Below are positions 61,801-64,000 of a stretch of DNA of 64,000 nucleotides, piece by piece. The stretch lies in NCBI GenBank assembly GCA_036785705.1, contig JAWUZG010000051.1, positions 17,512,501 to 17,576,500 of the forward strand, in the 5' to 3' direction. Numbering within the stretch: the first letter of the stretch is position 1; each line of letters opens with the position of its first letter. Origin of the DNA: Acanthornis magna. Taxonomy: Eukaryota > Chordata > Aves > Passeriformes > Acanthizidae. The notes under the pieces are model-generated. The model saw nothing but the letters and a program-made list of their open reading frames with translations. It did no database searches and was not told the DNA's origin. A program made the position numbers and the translations under genes.

Positions 61801-64000
61801 AGGTGCAATCCTGTACTAATTATTTGGAACAGTCCTAACCCTAGTAGGCCATGCAGGATAGATCTTAGGTCAGGAACATCCTCTCCTCTCTTCCAGCTGC
61901 CCCTTAGCTCACGCTGGGGCAGCAGTGACAAAGCCAGTGACAGTGGCATCAGTGAAACTTCACGTCAAGAGTAATGCACCACACCAGGTGCATTAAGAAA
62001 CATGCCAGGCTTCATGCTCTCCCTGCACAGGGAGATGGCAGCACTGCACTTGGAGCTGTAGATACCTCAGAAGACCCAAAAATCTTCTACTAATGAGGAA
62101 ATGAGCACTGCCTGAGCAACCACACACTCTTACCTCAAGGAAAAGGCAGAAGTCCAGAAGAAAAAAGCATCCTGGCAGGCAGAGCTGGCCCACAGATGGA
62201 ACTTGATGTCATGCACTATAATAAATATATTTTACTGCAATTACAGGGTTCCTAAACCCATCATAAAGATGGATGGACAGGCATGTCTCTGCTATGGCTT
62301 ATTCCAGATTCTCTGTATGACCAGAGATTCTATACATGATCCTACTGGATTAGAACATTTTGCTTTTATTTTTTCAATTCCAATTCCTACAAATGTTTAT
62401 GACAAATTAATCAAGTGGGGCATCAGCTACAACCAGCAGCAAGTTCATCATATTTGGTAGTGATCTCCTATTAACCTTTGTTTCTTCAAAAGGTATAGTA
62501 CTATTTATGTAAAAGCAGACTTTAAAAGCCAATATTAAAACCTAATTATAATATCCTAAATTAAAGACTGCTTGCACTTCTCATTTGCAAAGGGCAGGAT
62601 GTTAAAATATATTTAGTGAAATTTTCTAGCTGTTGGTTTTGCAGATGATTGCAATCTCAACCAAATCCAAGAAAGATGGAAACAAAATGGCAAAAGGGAA
62701 TGAATTCTTTAAATTAACCTCTTCATGATTCAACTGACAGATGCTCTGAGGGAATCCCACCCAGCCCAGCAGTTTTATTTTGGAGGAATAGCCATTCATC
62801 CCCATGGCAAAGTCTGACACTAAGCATACACTGATCGCAGTACCCAGCACTAGGAGACAGTGATTATTACCACCTTATGACCCAAGATCAGTCCTAATAC
62901 AGACCCTGAGGTTCACCACCAAGCAGTCAGACCATCCTTTAGTTTTGGAACATCTGACCAAACGGCATTTGACAATAAATGCTCTTTTATAGATGATTTT
63001 AATTAATTCTATTTTTTTATAAACTGTTTTTAAACAAGTGTCACTTGATAGTCTACAGATAAAGGACTATCACAGCTTCCACAAATATGACCAAAGACAA
63101 ATTTTACCTCATGATTCTGTTAGGAAAGTGCCTATATAGACACAGATAAATTTGGTAATAAATTCACTGAAGTCAAAGCTTAGCAAACTCAGACTACAAA
63201 TAATGACCAATTTCTGGTAAAGAGGATTATTACCCATTGCAACAGTTCCCTGAAGACTGTTGTGTCTGGATTAAAAGATCCTCAGCTGAGGAAGCACTCT
63301 CCTAAAAACCATACTTCAATTTGAACAAGATGAGTTTAATGCAAGAGTCTGATTTGTGGTCCATGTGAAAGGGCCAGCACAGTCTCACATCTTCTCATCT
63401 ATTTATAAGCATTTGAAATTTCACAGAGAAGGAATATTAAGGCTGGATACTTTATTGCTTTGAAGAATACAGTAATATAAGCATTCAGCAAACACCACTT
63501 CAAAAACTGAGACCTATAAACTAACAGTTGACCCGTGGTTGGCTGTAAATATTTTCATTGTAGGAAACAAAAAAAAGGTCAAAAGAGGCTGGAAATCCTT
63601 CTCAACAGCAGTGTTAAAGAGATTGCTCTATAGGTCAGGGAAACTGTTCCTTTGATGCCTAAAATGGACAATTCCCTGCAGTCTTCCTGTCTTTTATTGA
63701 TTTATTCCTGTACTCTAGTGACTCAATCCCAATGAAATAAGAGGGCATATGAAAAATAAATATATCAAAGACACCAAATCTACAAGCCATGGCAAGGCTG
63801 ACATAAACTAACAAAAACTATGAAAATCTTCAAAGTTCTTTAGACTAACCATTTTTAGCACTTCACCCCCATTTCTCAAGTCTCTAGAGAACTGTTTGTT
63901 TTCCTATACTTATTTTTACCAGCTTCAGCACTATCATTTACCTGATTCTGAAGTTTCAGCTGACGTAGTTTCATGCTTTCATCCTCAAAGATGCTGCAAA
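46721..64000 (-). CDS. TULP3: TULP3, tubby-like protein 3 (5'-partial, 10 coding exons visible)
   Basis: Cilium trafficking adaptor. Its tubby domain binds PI(4,5)P2 at the plasma membrane, and an N-terminal amphipathic segment binds the IFT-A complex to bring GPCRs and other membrane cargo into primary cilia. Exons in gene order: 64000(open)-63942, 59209-59047, 57104-56928, 54888-54758, 52950-52753, 52242-52130, 51737-51623, 49721-49623, 47611-47440 and 46854-46721. All have GT-AG junctions and phases chain, giving 433 codons from the second visible exon to the TGA, plus up to about 19 in the edge exon. Human TULP3 is about 442 aa. The N-terminal exon is outside the window. The basic motif [19 protein letters not shown], the PIP-binding RKRKKSK, the tubby signature [14 protein letters not shown] and the C-terminus [10 protein letters not shown] identify the gene. 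Confidence 0.97.
46855..47439 (-). other. TULP3: Last TULP3 intron
   Basis: Short intron (585 bp) carrying an A/AAAC-rich tract at 46899-47016, which begins only about 45 bp upstream of the final acceptor. In the transcript this is a long U/G-rich stretch. Confidence 0.85.
46899..47016. repeat. A-rich CAAACA/ACAACA low-complexity tract
   Basis: Runs of A broken by C, with an (AAC)n section near 46971-46983. Same style as the tracts at 13171-13308 and 60290-60394. Located in the last TULP3 intron. Confidence 0.9.
47440..47611 (-). CDS. TULP3: TULP3 exon: tubby domain with signature 1
   Basis: A 172 nt exon. It starts [17 protein letters not shown], then [19 protein letters not shown], and ends [19 protein letters not shown] plus [16 protein letters not shown] fits the first tubby signature exactly. 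The acceptor is TGAATAG and the donor GACC|GTAAGAG; the final C completes a proline codon with the next exon. Confidence 0.97.
47612..49622 (-). other. TULP3: TULP3 intron, 2.0 kb
   Basis: AT-rich unique sequence. The frame at 48593-48919 (+) is open but resembles nothing known and has no counterpart. Nothing else recognised. Confidence 0.75.
49623..49721 (-). CDS. TULP3: TULP3 exon: tubby domain, 33 codons
   Basis: Phase 0 at both ends. It reads [20 protein letters not shown] and then [13 protein letters not shown]. [17 protein letters not shown] is a hallmark of the tubby fold. The acceptor is TCTTTCAG and the donor AAT|GTGAGT. Confidence 0.97.
49722..51622 (-). other. TULP3: TULP3 intron, 1.9 kb
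   Basis: AT-rich unique sequence with no recognised repeat or coding signal. Confidence 0.75.
51623..51737 (-). CDS. TULP3: TULP3 exon: tubby domain, 38 codons
   Basis: Begins with the last base of an Arg codon, then [38 protein letters not shown]. The [14 protein letters not shown] motif is the conserved second strand region of the tubby domain. The acceptor is GACATTAG and the donor TAT|GTAAGT. Confidence 0.97.
51738..52129 (-). other. TULP3: TULP3 intron, 0.39 kb
   Basis: Short intron of unique sequence between two tubby-domain exons; nothing recognised. Confidence 0.8.
52130..52242 (-). CDS. TULP3: TULP3 exon: phosphoinositide-binding loop of tubby domain
   Basis: A 113 nt exon reading [20 protein letters not shown], then [17 protein letters not shown] and two bases of Arg. 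In the tubby family the basic RKRKKSK segment with the following strand forms the PI(4,5)P2 head-group site; the cluster is intact here. The acceptor is ATTTCCAG and the donor CTCAG|GTGAGAA. Confidence 0.97.
52243..52752 (-). other. TULP3: TULP3 intron, 0.51 kb
   Basis: Pyrimidine-rich and AT-rich short intron with no recognised element. Confidence 0.8.
52753..52950 (-). CDS. TULP3: TULP3 exon: linker end and start of tubby domain
   Basis: A 198 nt, phase 0 exon. The first roughly 21 residues are variable linker ([20 protein letters not shown]). Then comes [40 protein letters not shown] and RDDNKK. The [19 protein letters not shown] motif marks the first strand and helix of the tubby domain. 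The acceptor is TCCCACAG and the donor AAG|GTATTG. Confidence 0.97.
52951..54757 (-). other. TULP3: TULP3 intron, 1.8 kb
   Basis: Contains a TACA/CA dinucleotide-type microsatellite at about 54005-54080. Otherwise unique sequence. Confidence 0.8.
54005..54080. repeat. ATAC-rich and (CA)8 microsatellite
   Basis: ACATACATACGTA-type units followed by eight CA repeats (54051-54066) and further interrupted CACA units. In a TULP3 intron; likely length-polymorphic. Confidence 0.9.
54758..54888 (-). CDS. TULP3: TULP3 exon: acidic and serine-rich linker
   Basis: A 131 nt exon reading (G)[20 protein letters not shown], then [20 protein letters not shown] and SFA. The SxNFDEE start matches the human ESVNFDEE segment; the rest is divergent low-complexity, as expected of the disordered linker. 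The acceptor is TTCTGACAG and the donor GCA|GTAAGT. Phases fit both neighbours. Confidence 0.93.
54889..56927 (-). other. TULP3: TULP3 intron, 2.0 kb, with a CR1 insertion
   Basis: Holds the CR1 3'-end fragment at 55608-55840. The rest is AT-rich unique sequence. Confidence 0.8.
55608..55840 (+). repeat. CR1 LINE 3'-end fragment, well preserved
   Basis: A 5'-truncated CR1 running TTGGACATAAGGAAGAAGTT, a GAGGTGGTGGAGTCACCATC block, CTGGAGGTGTTTAAGGAAAG, then GGTCTTTTCCAACTGAATTG and ending in the diagnostic ATTCTGTG octamer repeats (with a degenerate further copy near 55829-55840). It is much less diverged than the copy at 10360-10993, so it is probably younger. Inserted antisense to TULP3, in an intron. 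Confidence 0.93.
56928..57104 (-). CDS. TULP3: TULP3 exon: N-terminal linker
   Basis: A 177 nt exon reading (G)[19 protein letters not shown], then [39 protein letters not shown] and the first base of Gly. IDGPAA and the GKPxLQExLQK end match human TULP3. The middle is diverged and predicted disordered. The acceptor is GGCCTGCAG and the donor CGAG|GTAAGAG. Confidence 0.95.
57105..59046 (-). other. TULP3: TULP3 intron, 1.9 kb
   Basis: AT-rich unique sequence, with T-rich stretches near 57680-57790. No coding or repeat element recognised. Confidence 0.75.
59047..59209 (-). CDS. TULP3: TULP3 exon: basic N-terminal segment
   Basis: A 163 nt exon reading [20 protein letters not shown], then [34 protein letters not shown] and the first base of Gly. 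It continues the N-terminal helix that binds IFT-A and carries the KKQRKKR basic cluster thought to act in nuclear localisation. EEQTPLVE is conserved across TUB and TULP3. The acceptor is TTCCCCAG and the donor CATG|GTAAAT. Confidence 0.97.
60290..60394. repeat. A-rich AAACAAAC low-complexity tract
   Basis: A-rich sequence with CAAAC and AAACC units in a TULP3 intron, like the tracts at 13171-13308 and 46899-47016. Confidence 0.85.
61018..61061. repeat. (ATT)n microsatellite
   Basis: ATT/TTA repeats interrupted twice by ACT, about 44 bp long, in a TULP3 intron. Confidence 0.92.
63942..64000 (-). CDS. TULP3: TULP3 N-terminal exon cut by the window edge
   Basis: Reads [18 protein letters not shown] up to the donor CAG|GTAAAT, joining in frame to RALLEKKQ in the next exon. 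Human TULP3 has a similar SVFHEEMMKMRQAKLDYQ segment, the start of the IFT-A-binding helix. The sequence TTTGCAG at 64000-63994 could be the acceptor, which would make the exon begin at 63993, or it could be coding; the window ends too soon to decide. Confidence 0.92.

Larger units (their letters stand above)
59210..63941 (-). other. TULP3: TULP3 intron, 4.7 kb
   Basis: Largest TULP3 intron in view. Contains an A-rich tract (60290-60394), a shorter one near 60826-60862 and an ATT trinucleotide microsatellite (61018-61061). Otherwise AT-rich unique sequence. Confidence 0.8.

Noticed and set aside
1..64000. tRNA, rRNA, CRISPR array, integrated virus, or a new defence-type gene cluster
   Set aside because: None of the expected structures is visible; the window is explained by two vertebrate genes, introns and simple or CR1 repeats.

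Overview
This is a stretch of vertebrate, almost certainly bird, nuclear genome. The genes are split into short exons with consensus GT-AG splice sites. The interspersed repeats that can be recognised are CR1 retroposon fragments ending in the ATTCTGTG-type repeat, introns are fairly compact, and one strong CpG island is present. Two genes account for everything that looks coding, both on the minus strand and both cut by the window edges: TEAD4 (left and centre) and TULP3 (right). From memory, human 12p13 has the same order and orientation (TULP3 upstream of TEAD4).

Layout, read in the direction of transcription (high to low coordinates). TULP3 runs from the right edge (coding exon 63942-64000, continuing outside) through nine further coding exons to a stop codon at 46721. 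It encodes the basic N-terminal segment, an acidic/serine-rich linker and a complete C-terminal tubby domain. About 5 kb of sequence between the genes follows; it holds the TULP3 3' UTR and nothing else recognised. The TEAD4 CpG island lies at about 40370-41810 and contains two good splice donors that could end alternative first exons (41006 and 41794). After a 14 kb 5' intron comes the first certain TEAD4 coding exon (26620-26874), then a 16.5 kb intron, then seven more coding exons between 10098 and 1873. Visible TEAD4 coding sequence, counted from a UUG start, is 894 nt (298 codons): the whole TEA DNA-binding domain, the proline-rich linker and the first part of the YAP/TAZ-binding domain. 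The last exons lie left of position 1.

TEAD4 is a DNA-binding transcription factor of the Hippo pathway. TULP3 is a phosphoinositide- and IFT-A-binding adaptor that delivers membrane receptors to primary cilia. They are neighbours but not known partners. The rest is intron and spacer with simple repeats and three CR1 fragments. I see no tRNA, rRNA, CRISPR array, provirus or new gene system. The observations most worth checking are about TEAD4: the non-AUG start, a distal first exon that would splice in frame and supply an AUG, a pair of canonical TEAD-binding (M-CAT) sites at TEAD4's own promoter, and a tandem splice donor whose alternative use creates an immediate stop.
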